DNA from: Arthrobacter sp. U41
Lineage (GTDB): Bacteria > Actinomycetota > Actinomycetes > Actinomycetales > Micrococcaceae
Reading direction: 5' to 3'
NCBI RefSeq assembly: GCF_007679325.1
Contig: NZ_VEGI01000001.1
Location: forward strand, 1,240,001-1,304,000
Length of the DNA: 64,000 bases
This document shows positions 32,504 through 41,434 of the stretch, in pieces. The translations under genes and the position numbers were made by a program. Position 1 is the stretch's first letter; every line of letters starts with the position of its first letter. Below the pieces are notes generated by a model, which was given only the letters and a program-made list of their open reading frames with translations, was not told the origin of the DNA and ran no database searches.

Positions 32504-33889
32504 TCAGTTGCTGAGGTAGGCGAGCAGGTCGTGGCGGGTCAGGATCCCCACCGGGGCGCCGACGAAGGTCACCATAAGCGTGTCCGCGTCGGAGAGGAGT
32601 TCACGGGCCGTCGAGATCGATTCAAGCGAGCCGATCACCGGCAGCCGGGCCTCCATGTGTTCGGAGATCTTGTCCGACAGTTTCGCCTCGCCGCGGAAAA
32701 GCTTCGCGGTCAGCGTGCGTTCGTCAACGGCGCCGAGGACCTCGCCCATGACCACGGGCGGCTCCTGGGACAGCACCGGGATGTGCGAGACACCGTATTC
32801 GTTCATGATGTTGATGACGTCACGGACGCTCTCATTGGGGTGGATGTGCACCAGGTCCGGCAGTTCCCCGGTCTTGGCTTTGAGGATCTCCCCCACGGAC
32901 GCTTCGTCGCCGCTGGCCAGGAAGCCGTAGGAGCGCATCCACTGGTCGTTGAAGATCTTGGCGAGGTAGCCGCGGCCGGAGTCCGGCAGGATCACGACGA
33001 CGACGGCGTCGTCCGGCAGGTCCTTGGCGACCCGCAGGGCGGCGACGACGGCCATGCCGGAGGAGCCGCCCACGAGCAGCCCTTCCTCGCGGGCGAGCCG
33101 GCGCGTCATGTCGAAGGAGTCGGCGTCGCTGACGGCGATGACGTCGTCCGGGACCGACTTGTCGTAGTTGGCGGGCCACATGTCCTCGCCGACGCCTTCC
33201 ACGAAGTAGGGCCGGCCGGTGCCGCCGGAGTAGACCGACCCTGCCGGGTCCGCGCCGATAATCTTGACCATGCCGCCGTCGGACTCCGCACGGTGCGCGG
33301 AGGCTTCCTTGAGGTACCGGCCTGTGCCGGTGATGGTGCCGCCGGTTCCGGCGCCGATCACGCAGTGTGTGACGCGGCCGTCCGTGTCGCGCCAGATTTC
33401 CGGCCCGGTGGACTCGTAGTGGCTGGCGGGGGCGGCGGGGTTGGAGAACTGGTCCGGTTTGTAGGCGCCCGGAATCTCGGTGACGAGGCGGTCCGAGACG
33501 CCGTAGTAGCTCTGCGGGCTGTCGGGGGCGACGGCGGTGGGCGTCACCACCACCTCGGCGCCGTAGGCCTGGAGCACGGCGCGCTTGTCCTCGCCCACCT
33601 TGTCCGGCACCACAAAGATGCAGCGGTAGCCCTTCTGCTGGGCCACCAGCGCAAGGCCGACGCCGGTGTTGCCGGAGGTGGGCTCCACGATGGTGCCGCC
33701 GGGCAGGAGTTTGCCGGTGCGTTCGGCCTCCTCGATCATCTTCACCGCGATGCGGTCCTTGATGGAACCCCCGGGGTTCAGGTATTCCAGCTTCACCAGG
33801 ACCGTGGCCCCGATGCCGTCGGTTACGTGGCGGAGCTTGACGAGCGGCGTATTGCCGATGAGGTCCAGAACGGACTGGGCGTACTTCAT
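32504..33889 (-). CDS. cbs: Cystathionine beta-synthase with CBS-domain pair
   Basis: 461 residues. The PLP-dependent catalytic domain (1-about 320) has the lysine in NPGGSIKDRIAVKM, TSGNTGVGLALV, and the phosphate loop GAGTGGTITGTG; it condenses serine with homocysteine. A C-terminal Bateman module (about 335-461) contains MNEYGVSHIPVLSQEPP and PVGILTRHDLLAYLSN. No heme-binding N-terminus is present. TAACTT (33897-33902) lies 7 bases before the ATG without Shine-Dalgarno, so this gene likely heads a leaderless cbs-metB-GT87-GT87 transcript. Confidence 0.94.
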   Translation of the reverse strand: MKYAQSVLDLIGNTPLVKLRHVTDGIGATVLVKLEYLNPGGSIKDRIAVKMIEEAERTGKLLPGGTIVEPTSGNTGVGLALVAQQKGYRCIFVVPDKVGEDKRAVLQAYGAEVVVTPTAVAPDSPQSYYGVSDRLVTEIPGAYKPDQFSNPAAPASHYESTGPEIWRDTDGRVTHCVIGAGTGGTITGTGRYLKEASAHRAESDGGMVKIIGADPAGSVYSGGTGRPYFVEGVGEDMWPANYDKSVPDDVIAVSDADSFDMTRRLAREEGLLVGGSSGMAVVAALRVAKDLPDDAVVVVILPDSGRGYLAKIFNDQWMRSYGFLASGDEASVGEILKAKTGELPDLVHIHPNESVRDVINIMNEYGVSHIPVLSQEPPVVMGEVLGAVDERTLTAKLFRGEAKLSDKISEHMEARLPVIGSLESISTARELLSDADTLMVTFVGAPVGILTRHDLLAYLSN

Positions 33890-33997
33890 AGGTACAAAGT
33901 TACCGTCTCCACCCGCCGGGGGCGGATTCAGTCACGTCGGCGCGGTCCCCGGCGGCGCCGGGTGCGAAGATAATGCGGTGAAGCGTGGATCCGGCCG

Positions 33998-35164
33998 ATG
34001 CGGCTGAAGAGTTATCTGCTCCCGGCCGGCATGCTGGCCGCGGGGTGCGCGGCGCTGCTCACCGGGCTCCTGCCCTGGCCGGCGTTCCAGGAGCTGGCGG
34101 CCCGCACCGTACCCGTACTGGCGTTCGTCGTGGCCATGTCCCTCGTGACGGAAATGCTCGACGACGCCGGGCTGTTCCGGGTGGTGACGGAGCGCCTCGC
34201 CGCGCTGGGCCGGGGCCGGGTGTTCCTGCTGTGGCTGCTGGTGGTCGGCCTGGCCACCGTCTCCACCGTGTTCCTGTCGCTGGATGCGACGGCGGTGCTG
34301 GTGACTCCCGTCGTCGTGCTGCTGGCGGTCCACGCCCGGATCCCGCCGCTGCCCTTCGCCCTGACCACCATCTGGCTCGCCAACACCGCGTCCCTGCTGC
34401 TGCCCGTCTCGAACCTGACCAACCTGCTGGCCCAGGACCGGCTCAATCTCAGTCCGGCGGCCTTCGCCGGACTCGTCTGGGCGCCGGCGCTGGTGGGGAT
34501 CCTGGTCCCGATCGGGCTCCTGTGGCTGGCGTTCCGGAAGGACCTGTCCGGCCGCTACGGGCCGCAGCCGGTCCATAAGGCGCGCGACAAGGTGCTGCTC
34601 TATTCGGCATCGGGGGTGATGGTCCTGCTGTTGCCCGCGCTCGTCTCCGGCGTGCCCGTGCAGTTCCCGGCGGTCGCGGCCGCGGCGGTTCTGCTGGGCC
34701 TGTTCCTCTGGCGCCGCCGCTCGGCCCTGCGGTGGTCCATGGTTCCGTGGCGGCCGCTGATGCTCACGTCGGGGCTGTTTATGGTGGTGGAGGCCCTGCA
34801 CGCGAACGGCCTGACAGAGTTCCTGTCCGGAGTCGCCGGTTCCGGTGAGGACCTGCCGGCCCTGCTGCAGCTCGCGGGTCTGGGCGCCGGTGCCGCGAAC
34901 GCGGTGAACAACCTGCCGGCCTACCTCGCCCTGGAGCCGGTGGGCGACTCGCCGGTGCGGCTCGCGGCCCTGCTGATCGGCGTGAACCTTGGCCCGCTGG
35001 TGACGCCGTGGGCATCGCTGGCCACGCTGCTCTGGCACGAACGGCTTCGCTCGCTCAACGTCGAGATCCGGTGGGGAGGGTTCGCGGTCGCCGGGATCGC
35101 CGCCGTCGTGCTCACCGTCCCGCTGGCGGTTGTGGCGCTGTGGCTCGCCTCGGGCATGCCCTGA
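33998..35164 (+). CDS. ArsB/NhaD-type (ion transporter superfamily) permease
   Basis: 388 residues with about 10-11 hydrophobic segments. Characteristic blocks are LVTEMLDDAGLFRVVTERLA, VSTVFLSLDATAVLVTPVVVLL with polar residues in a helix, IWLANTASLLLPVSNLTNLLAQDRL (first hairpin signature) and AGAANAVNNLPAYLALEP with NLGPLVTPWASLATLLW (second). These inverted-repeat hairpin motifs define the IT superfamily of arsenite, sodium/proton or dicarboxylate carriers. No arsR or arsC is nearby, so arsenite export is not specifically supported. It is divergent from cbs across about 108 bases. Confidence 0.85.
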   Translation: MRLKSYLLPAGMLAAGCAALLTGLLPWPAFQELAARTVPVLAFVVAMSLVTEMLDDAGLFRVVTERLAALGRGRVFLLWLLVVGLATVSTVFLSLDATAVLVTPVVVLLAVHARIPPLPFALTTIWLANTASLLLPVSNLTNLLAQDRLNLSPAAFAGLVWAPALVGILVPIGLLWLAFRKDLSGRYGPQPVHKARDKVLLYSASGVMVLLLPALVSGVPVQFPAVAAAAVLLGLFLWRRRSALRWSMVPWRPLMLTSGLFMVVEALHANGLTEFLSGVAGSGEDLPALLQLAGLGAGAANAVNNLPAYLALEPVGDSPVRLAALLIGVNLGPLVTPWASLATLLWHERLRSLNVEIRWGGFAVAGIAAVVLTVPLAVVALWLASGMP

Positions 35165-35220
35165 CCCGCCGAGGTTCCTCGAGGGCCGGCCGTAGGGTTC
35201 CCCAGGGCCCTGACCGGGGT

Positions 35221-35658
35221 TCAGGCGCCGATGTCGTTCGCCCCGTTTTCCCCTGCGGTGGCTCCGCCGTCTTCAGGCTCGGCGTTCTGCCAGAGACCGA
35301 TAATATTGCCTTCGGTGTCCCGGAAGTAGGCGGCCCAGCCCATGCTGCCCACTTCCTGCCGCGGCTGGACGGTGCTGCCGCCCAGGGAGTTGATCTTCTC
35401 CAGCGACGCGTCGATGTCCTCAACGTCCACCGTGACCAACGGGGAGGTGAGGTGTCCCTCGCGGCGGAACATGCCGCCGTTGATGGACCCCGGCACCGAG
35501 GGCATGCCCGTGTCATCCGACGGCGTCGTCATGAGCATGGCGTAACTCATCTCCGGCATGGGGCTGATCCTCCAGCCGAACGCCGAACTGTAGAACTCCC
35601 GCGCGCGGCTCTCGTCGTCCGCGGGGATCTCGAAATGTACTACTCCACCAGCCATCAC
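35221..35658 (-). CDS. VOC-fold (glyoxalase-like) protein
   Basis: 145 residues. Starts GGVVHFEIPADDESRAREFYSSAFGWRI, the first beta-alpha-beta-beta-beta module, and repeats with SPLVTVDVEDIDASLEKINSLGGSTVQPRQEVG...YFRDTEGNIIGLWQ, the second. Metal ligands expected in this subfamily (His and Glu) may be His8 and the last strand, but the final Glu is replaced in GLWQNAEPE, so catalysis is uncertain. A strong AGGAGAG site lies before the start. The acidic C-terminal tail (about 20 residues) is not part of the fold. Confidence 0.85.
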   Translation of the reverse strand: MMAGGVVHFEIPADDESRAREFYSSAFGWRISPMPEMSYAMLMTTPSDDTGMPSVPGSINGGMFRREGHLTSPLVTVDVEDIDASLEKINSLGGSTVQPRQEVGSMGWAAYFRDTEGNIIGLWQNAEPEDGGATAGENGANDIGA

Positions 35659-35819
35659 ACTCTCCTAAGAACAGGGATCCGGGCCTCACGGCAGGCGTGG
35701 TGGCTCCACGCCACAGCCGCAGTCTAGTCCCGCCCAAACCCGGAGTTAAGGGCCCGCCGGCGACTGTGTGGGAGGGCCCCGTAACGGCTGCTGTCAGGCG
35801 TTCGTGGAATCATGGTCAG

Positions 35820-36812
35820 ATGACCATTGCAGACGTCCCCGCCGGCATCGCCGCCGCGGCCGACGCCTCGCTGCGGTGGCACCCGGGCGGTCCTTTCGAT
35901 TTGTCCCGGACCCTGGGCACGCTCCTGCGCGGGCACGGCGACCCGTCCATCCGCACCGCGCCGGACGGCCTCTGGATGGCGTTCACGACGCCGTCGGGTC
36001 CCGCCACGCTCCGGCTGGCAGTTGTCTATCCTCCGGACTGCCCGCCGGCGGATCCCGCCGTCGAGGTCCGGGCCTGGGGGCCCGGTGCCGCCGATGCCGT
36101 GGCTTCCGCGCCGCGGATGATGGGCTGCGACGACGACTGGTCAGCCTTTGATGAACCCGCGTTCCACGCCACGCTGCCCCGGATGGTCGTTGAAGCCCGA
36201 CGCCGGAACCTCGCCGTGCGGCTGCCCGCCACCGGCCGCCTGGTGGACTCGTTGGTGCCCACCATCCTGGAGCAGAAGGTCACGGTGATCGAGGCCCGTC
36301 GCGGCTACCGCTACCTGATGTACCGGTACGGGACGCCTGCCCCCGGAGCCGGAACCGTCGCGCCGGCGAATCTGTTGGTGCAGCCCACGCCCGAGCAGTG
36401 GCTGCGCATCCCCTCGTGGGAATGGCACAAGGCCGGGGTGGGGCCGCAGCGGTCGGCGACCGTCATGCGCGCGCTGCGCTCCGCCGCCGCGCTGGAACGG
36501 CTCGCCGCGCTGCCGGCGGCGGAGGCCTCCGCGAAGCTGCAGACCATTCCCGGCATCGGCGTCTGGACGGCGGCGGAGGTGGTGCAGCGCACGCACGGCT
36601 GCCCGGACTCCATTGCGGTGGGCGACTACCACCTCGCGGCGTACGTCGGGGCGGCACTGACCGGCCGCAGGACGGACGACGCCGGCATGCTCCGGCTGCT
36701 GGCCCCGTGGGCCGGGCACCGGCAGCGTGTGGTCCGGATGATCGGCCTCAGCGGCTTCCGCAAGCCGACCTTCGGTCCGCGGATGACCATCCAGGACCAC
36801 CGCGGCCATTGA
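35820..36812 (+). CDS. HhH-GPD DNA glycosylase, AlkA-like (3-methyladenine type)
   Basis: 330 residues from ATG 35820; a longer frame from 35697 is not supported. An N-terminal beta domain (about 1-110) recognisable by RTAPDGLWMAFTTPSGPATLRL precedes helices LVPTILEQKVTVIEARRGYRYLMY. The helix-hairpin-helix is LQTIPGIGVWTAAEVVQR, followed by catalytic aspartate in DSIAVGDYHLAAYVGAALTG, then the C-terminal RVVRMIGLSG region. It excises alkylated bases from DNA. Together with the Q-x-Q protein at 4639-5745 the window has two alkylation-type glycosylases of unrelated folds. Confidence 0.9.
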   Translation: MTIADVPAGIAAAADASLRWHPGGPFDLSRTLGTLLRGHGDPSIRTAPDGLWMAFTTPSGPATLRLAVVYPPDCPPADPAVEVRAWGPGAADAVASAPRMMGCDDDWSAFDEPAFHATLPRMVVEARRRNLAVRLPATGRLVDSLVPTILEQKVTVIEARRGYRYLMYRYGTPAPGAGTVAPANLLVQPTPEQWLRIPSWEWHKAGVGPQRSATVMRALRSAAALERLAALPAAEASAKLQTIPGIGVWTAAEVVQRTHGCPDSIAVGDYHLAAYVGAALTGRRTDDAGMLRLLAPWAGHRQRVVRMIGLSGFRKPTFGPRMTIQDHRGH

Positions 36813-36830
36813 CGGTTCCCCGCGCTGGAA

Positions 36831-38507
36831 TTAGAGCCCCAGCCGGGCCACAGCTTCCTGCCGCATGTCCACCTTGCGGATTTTCCCGGAGACGGTCATG
36901 GGGAAGCTTTCGCGCACGTCCACGTAGCGCGGGATCTTGTAGTGCGCCAGCTTCCCGCGGCAGAACTCGGCCAGGCTGTCGGCTTCCAGCGGTGCGGCAC
37001 CGGGTTTGAGGATGATGCAGGCCATCAGTTCCTCCCCGTACTTGTCGTCCGGCACGCCGATCACCTGCACGTCCTGGATATCCGGATGCGTGTAGAGGAA
37101 CTCCTCGATTTCGCGGGGATAGACGTTCTCGCCGCCGCGGATCACCATGTCCTTGATCCGGCCCTCGATCACGATGTATCCGTCCTCGTCCATCCGGGCC
37201 AGGTCCCCGGTATGCATCCAGCCGTCGGCGTCAATGGCTTCGGCGGTCTTGACCGGCTGGTCCCAGTAGCCCTTCATCACGGAGTATCCGCGGGTGCAGA
37301 GCTCCCCGATCTCACCGCGCTCCATCACCTCGCCGGTCACCGGGTCCACCACCTGGCTTTCCAGCCGCGGCATGGTCCGGCCGACGCTCTCGGTGCGCTG
37401 GGCCATGGTGTCCACGCTGCGGGTCATGGTGGACACCGGCGAGGTCTCCGTCATGCCGTAGCAGATGGCCACGTCCCGCATGTTCATCTCCGAGATGACG
37501 CGGTTCATCACCTCGATGGGACACAGCGAGCCGGCCATCACCCCTGTGCGCAGGGTGGAAAGATCGTAGGACGCGAAGTCCGGCAGGGCGAGTTCGGCGA
37601 TGAACATCGTGGGGACGCCGTACAGTGATGTCCCGCCGAAGTCCTGGACGGCTTCCAGCGCCGCGGCGGGCGTGAATCCCCGGCCCGGAATGATGGTGGC
37701 GGAGCCGTGGCTCAGGGCGGCCAGGTTGCCGATCACCATGCCGAAGCAGTGGTAGAACGGCACCGGCAGCACCACCCGGTCGTGCTCCGTGTATTCCAGC
37801 AGCTCACCGATCGAGTACCCGTTGTTCAGGATGTTGTGGTGCGTAAGGGTGGCGCCTTTGGGGAAGCCCGTGGTGCCGGAGGTGTACTGCAGGTTGATCG
37901 CGTCGTGGGGGTCCAGTTCGGCCATCCGTGCCTTCAACGCGGAATGGGCGACGTCGTCGGCCCGCTTGAGCAGCTCCGCCCAGGTCCGTTCCTCTTCCCG
38001 TGCCGGGACGCCGGCGGTGAGGCCGGGCTGGCCCGCGTCGGGCAGGAACACGAGTTCGCGCAGCTCCGGGCATTCGGCCAGCGCCTGCCGGGCCATAGCG
38101 GTGTAGTCGCTGTTGCGGTCCGCCGGGGCCGCAACCAGCATCCGCATGCCGTTCTGCTTCACCACGAACTCCAGCTCATGGCTGCGGTAGGCGGGATTGA
38201 CGTTGACCAGGATCGCCCCGACCTTGGCCGTCGCGTACTGCAGGATGGTCCATTCGGCGCAGTTCGGGCTCCAGATGCCGATCCGTTCGCCCCTCGCCAC
38301 GCCCAGGGCCAGCAGCGCGCGTGCCACCCGGTCGACGTCGTCGTTCAGTTTGGTGTAGCTCCAGCGGCGGGCTTCTTCCCCCGGCACCGCGGCGGCCTCG
38401 ATCAGGGCGTCCTGATAGGGGAACCGGGCCACGATCCGTTCGAAATTCTCGCCGATGGTTTCCTCGAGCAGCGGGACGTCAGTGTCCCCGGCTGTGTATG
38501 AAAGCAT
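36831..38507 (-). CDS. Fatty acyl-CoA synthetase (AMP-binding, FadD-type)
   Basis: 558 residues. The adenylation motif INLQYTSGTTGFPKGATLTHHNI, CYGMTETSP, the hinge region GDLARMDEDGYIVIEGRIKDMVIRGGENVYPREIEE and the catalytic lysine in MTVSGKIRKVDMRQEAV are all present. Length and motif order match medium/long-chain fatty acid CoA ligases that activate acids through an acyl-adenylate. No acyl carrier domains. TAGCGT (38514-38519) lies 6 bases before the ATG with no ribosome site, so a leaderless single-gene transcript is likely. Chain-length preference cannot be read. Confidence 0.92.
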   Translation of the reverse strand: MLSYTAGDTDVPLLEETIGENFERIVARFPYQDALIEAAAVPGEEARRWSYTKLNDDVDRVARALLALGVARGERIGIWSPNCAEWTILQYATAKVGAILVNVNPAYRSHELEFVVKQNGMRMLVAAPADRNSDYTAMARQALAECPELRELVFLPDAGQPGLTAGVPAREEERTWAELLKRADDVAHSALKARMAELDPHDAINLQYTSGTTGFPKGATLTHHNILNNGYSIGELLEYTEHDRVVLPVPFYHCFGMVIGNLAALSHGSATIIPGRGFTPAAALEAVQDFGGTSLYGVPTMFIAELALPDFASYDLSTLRTGVMAGSLCPIEVMNRVISEMNMRDVAICYGMTETSPVSTMTRSVDTMAQRTESVGRTMPRLESQVVDPVTGEVMERGEIGELCTRGYSVMKGYWDQPVKTAEAIDADGWMHTGDLARMDEDGYIVIEGRIKDMVIRGGENVYPREIEEFLYTHPDIQDVQVIGVPDDKYGEELMACIILKPGAAPLEADSLAEFCRGKLAHYKIPRYVDVRESFPMTVSGKIRKVDMRQEAVARLGL

Positions 38508-38608
38508 GGTGTGACGCTACCAACACTCTGTCCCCAAAAGAAGACCAAAGCTTGGATGTCCTACGAAATCTTCGGGACAAAATGCCGCGGCCCGGTATTG
38601 TGAAAACC

Positions 38609-38887
38609 ATGAGCGCACCCATTGACCTGCAGGCCATCTTCATCCCCAACGACGGCGAGTTCTTCCGTGTGAAGCTCGCGCTGGAGATCGCGATTGACGA
38701 GGTGGTCAACGAACCCGGCTGCATCCGGTACGAACTGACCGAGGCCAGCGAGGACAAGCTGGTGCTGACCGAACGGTGGGCCTCGCAGGAGGATCTGGAC
38801 AAGCACTCGAAGGGCACCGCGGTCCAGGACCTCAACGAGTCCCTCAGTGCCCTGCTGGCCGAGCCGGTCCAGCTCGTCAAACTCTAG
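38609..38887 (+). CDS. ABM-domain (antibiotic biosynthesis monooxygenase-like) protein
   Basis: 92 residues from ATG 38609. A ferredoxin-like ABM fold with AIFIPNDGEFFRVKLALEIAIDEVVNEPGCIRYELTEASEDKLVLTERWASQEDLDKHS, in which VxxEPGCxxYEL and the Trp of ERWAS are the family core. Members are cofactor-free monooxygenases or heme/quinol-handling proteins and are often general quinol monooxygenase-like (YgiN). TATTGT (38596-38601) lies 7 bases before the ATG. It is divergent from the acyl-CoA ligase and convergent with trxA. Confidence 0.87.
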   Translation: MSAPIDLQAIFIPNDGEFFRVKLALEIAIDEVVNEPGCIRYELTEASEDKLVLTERWASQEDLDKHSKGTAVQDLNESLSALLAEPVQLVKL

Positions 38888-38915
38888 GCACGGCACCGGC
38901 CACGTCCCGGAACAG

Positions 38916-38984
38916 CAGCAACGCGGGGCCGCTCCGCACCCATCAATCGCAAGATCATGGGCGCGGAGTGACCCCGCGTTGCTG
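38916..38984. terminator. Three-tier hairpin between convergent ABM and thioredoxin genes
   Basis: CAGCAACGCGGGG (38916-38928) pairs with CCCCGCGTTGCTG (38972-38984), CTCCGC (38932-38937) with GCGGAG (38963-38968) and CCCAT (38939-38943) with ATGGG (38957-38961). The near-continuous stem can terminate transcripts from both sides. Confidence 0.75.
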
Positions 38985-39001
38985 TAGGTCGGGCTTCGTG
39001 C

Positions 39002-39415
39002 TCAGGCCTCCGGAATCTGGCTGCCGTCCTGCTTGCCGGCCGCCGCGGCGGCCTCGGCCTGGGACCGGGCCACGTGCGCGTGGACTTCCTCCATGTCCAG
39101 GGCCTTGACGGCGTCCACCACCTGCTCCAGCTGCTGGGCGTTCAGGGCGCCCGGCTGGGAGAAGACAAGCACCTTTTCGCGGAACGCCATCAGCGTCGGG
39201 ATGGACGTAATGCCGGCCTCGGCGGCGAGCTGCTGCTCGGCCTCGGTGTCCACCTTCGAGAAGACAACGTCCTGGTGCTTCTCGGAAACTGCGGCGTATG
39301 TGGGTGCGAACTGCTTGCACGGGCCGCACCATTCGGCCCAGAAATCAACGAGGACAATGTCGTTGTCCTCGACGGTCGATGCGAACTGTTCACCTGTAAT
39401 GTCTACGGTAGCCAT
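39002..39415 (-). CDS. trxA: Thioredoxin with extended C-terminus
   Basis: 137 residues. The thioredoxin fold (1-about 108) has active site Trp-Cys30-Gly-Pro-Cys33 in VDFWAEWCGPCKQFAP and the cis-Pro loop GITSIPTLMAFREKVLVFS. It reduces protein disulfides in the cytoplasm with thioredoxin reductase. About 30 extra residues, mostly Ala/Glu/Gln helix (HVARSQAEAAAAAGKQDG), extend beyond the normal 105-110 residue family length. TACCGT (39422-39427) lies 6 bases before the ATG. No trxB neighbour is in the window. Confidence 0.94.
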   Translation of the reverse strand: MATVDITGEQFASTVEDNDIVLVDFWAEWCGPCKQFAPTYAAVSEKHQDVVFSKVDTEAEQQLAAEAGITSIPTLMAFREKVLVFSQPGALNAQQLEQVVDAVKALDMEEVHAHVARSQAEAAAAAGKQDGSQIPEA

Positions 39416-39573
39416 GGGTCAACGGTACGCGAGCAGCCCCGCCTTGTCCCCTGCATTTCGCTGTTGGCACATCCATATGACGGCCCCTCAAGAACCCCGG
39501 GTGCACCCTGCCGTCCGGCCCGGGGCCCTTGGACCCTAGCCCGCCGTGCGGCCCACGGCCTACCATCAGCGCC

Positions 39574-40578
39574 ATGCCCCCAGCCCCGGGAAACACCACC
39601 AGCCAGGCCATCACGGTGGGCTCGCTGACCAAGAAGTTCGGCCACCGTGAAGTGCTCCACGGCATTAGCTTCGGCATCGAGAAGGGCTCCGTCTTTGGTG
39701 TGATCGGGCCCAACGGTGCAGGCAAGACCACCGTCATGAGGTGCCTGCTGGACATCATCCGGCCCACGTCCGGCACGTCCACGGTGCTCGGCGAGGACCC
39801 CCGGACCGCGGGCCCGTCGCTCCGCCGCCGGATCGGCTATCTGCCCGGCGAACTGTTCCTAGAGGGACGGATCACCGGGCGCAAGCTGCTGTCCCATTAC
39901 GCGGACATCAGCGGGCCCGTCAGGCCGGGCCGCGTCGATGCGCTGGCGGAACGCCTGGGCCTGGACCTGGACCGCCACACCCGCAAGCTCTCGAAGGGAA
40001 ACAAACAAAAGCTGGGGCTCGTCCAGGCGTTTATGCATGATCCCGAGCTGCTGGTGCTGGATGAACCGACCAGCGGGCTGGACCCCCTCGTCCAGCAGGA
40101 ATTCCTCGCCATGGTCCGCGAGGCCCAGGCCAACGGCCAGACGGTCTTCCTCAGTTCCCACGTGCTCAGCGAGGTCCAGCAGGCCGCCGACGAGGTCGCG
40201 ATCCTCCGTGACGGCCGCATCGTCACGGTCGCCACCGTGGACAGTCTGCGGCAAGGGGCGGTGCGGCACGTGCGGTTCACCGCCAACGGGATAACGGCGG
40301 CCGACGCCGGTGCGCTGCTGGCAGGGGTGCCCGGGATCGGACACCTTGAGGTGCTTCCTGCGGGCGACGGCGTCGAGCTGTCCGCCACCCTGGGCGGAGC
40401 GATCCAGCCGTTGCTCCGCGTCCTGGCCGGCCTCGAGCTCACCGAGCTGGTGCTGGAAGAACCGGACCTCGAGGAATCGGTGCTTGAGCTCTACGGATCC
40501 ATCCGCGGCAATGGCTCCGGCCAAACCGACGCCGACGGGAACGGACGCCGTCGCCGGCGGAGGGGACACGGCACATGA
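39574..40578 (+). CDS. ABC transporter ATP-binding protein (DrrA-type)
   Basis: About 334 residues from ATG 39574; TACCAT (39561-39566) lies 7 bases before it, and the ATG at 39529 is an unsupported alternative. Walker A GVIGPNGAGKTTVMR, signature LSKGNKQKLGLVQAF (a variant of LSGGQ), Walker B LLVLDEPTSGLDP and H-loop VFLSSHVLSEVQ are present. A C-terminal regulatory extension (about 225-315) follows, then an Arg-rich tail. It pairs with the next gene via an ATGA overlap to form a two-component exporter of the drug/antibiotic resistance type. Substrate unknown. Confidence 0.92.
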   Translation: MPPAPGNTTSQAITVGSLTKKFGHREVLHGISFGIEKGSVFGVIGPNGAGKTTVMRCLLDIIRPTSGTSTVLGEDPRTAGPSLRRRIGYLPGELFLEGRITGRKLLSHYADISGPVRPGRVDALAERLGLDLDRHTRKLSKGNKQKLGLVQAFMHDPELLVLDEPTSGLDPLVQQEFLAMVREAQANGQTVFLSSHVLSEVQQAADEVAILRDGRIVTVATVDSLRQGAVRHVRFTANGITAADAGALLAGVPGIGHLEVLPAGDGVELSATLGGAIQPLLRVLAGLELTELVLEEPDLEESVLELYGSIRGNGSGQTDADGNGRRRRRRGHGT

Positions 40579-41375
40579 AGCGGCCGCTGCCCCTCTTCAC
40601 GAGGGCCTTTGTGGACTCCTGGCGTTCCACGCTCGGGTGGGCGGCGGGACTCGCCGCCGCGATCTTCATCTACCTGCCGCTTTATCCCTCGATCGGCGGA
40701 AGCCCCGAGATGCAGGGCATGATGGATGCCTTTCCACCGGAGATGATCAAGGCCCTCAATTACGACCAGATCACCTCGGGCCCCGGCTACACCCAGGCCA
40801 CCATGTTCGGGTTGATCGGCTTTATGCTGATGACCATCGCTTCGGTGGCGTGGGGAGCGGCGGCAGTCGGCGGGGACGAGGAATCAGGGCAGCTCGAACT
40901 TACTCTGGCGCACGGCGTGACCCGCACCCAGGTGGTCCTGGAGCGGGCGCTGGCCATCCTGGCGCGCGTGCTGCTGCTGGTCTCCCTCGTGTTTGTCCTG
41001 ATCCTCCTGCTGACCGATTCCGCGCAGCTGAACATCAGACCGGAAAACCTCCTCGGCGCCTCCTTGCTGTTTGCCGGGCTGACACTGCTTTCGGGCACCA
41101 CTGCGCTTTTCGTCGGGGCGGTGACGGGACGGAAGACGTACGGTGTGGCCGCCGGCGCCGGCGTCGGCGTCCTGGGTTACGTGTTCAACGCCGTCGGCAG
41201 GCAAAGCCAGGAGGTCGACTGGCTCCTGAACCTCTCGCCCTACAGCTGGGCCTACGGCAACAACCCGCTGGCCAACGGGGCGGACTGGGCGGCCGCCGGC
41301 TGGCTCTGGGGTATGTCTGCCGCCCTCGTGGCACTCAGCGCGGTGGCCCTGAGCAGGCGCGACGTCGGGACGTAG
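40575..41375 (+). CDS. ABC-2 type permease
   Basis: 266 residues with six hydrophobic segments. The first, GWAAGLAAAIFIYLPLYPSIG, is followed by an external loop (PEMQGMMDAFPPEMIKALNYD), then five more helices ending LWGMSAALVALSAVALSRRD. The cytoplasmic loop GGDEESGQLELTLAHGVTRTQVVLERAL is the conserved EExxGxLE-type coupling motif of ABC-2 permeases. ATGA overlap with the ATPase gene shows coupled translation. The pair probably exports a lipid or drug. Confidence 0.88.
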   Translation: MKRPLPLFTRAFVDSWRSTLGWAAGLAAAIFIYLPLYPSIGGSPEMQGMMDAFPPEMIKALNYDQITSGPGYTQATMFGLIGFMLMTIASVAWGAAAVGGDEESGQLELTLAHGVTRTQVVLERALAILARVLLLVSLVFVLILLLTDSAQLNIRPENLLGASLLFAGLTLLSGTTALFVGAVTGRKTYGVAAGAGVGVLGYVFNAVGRQSQEVDWLLNLSPYSWAYGNNPLANGADWAAAGWLWGMSAALVALSAVALSRRDVGT

Positions 41376-41434
41376 GCTGGCCGTCGCAAACGCAGGCGGG
41401 CTCAGGCTCAGGCCGGGCTTAGGCGCGGGCCGGC

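Noticed and set aside
35697..35819. Upstream extension of the AlkA-like protein
   Set aside because: The added residues are not part of the family and cover the VOC promoter region; ATG 35820 gives a usual beta-domain start.
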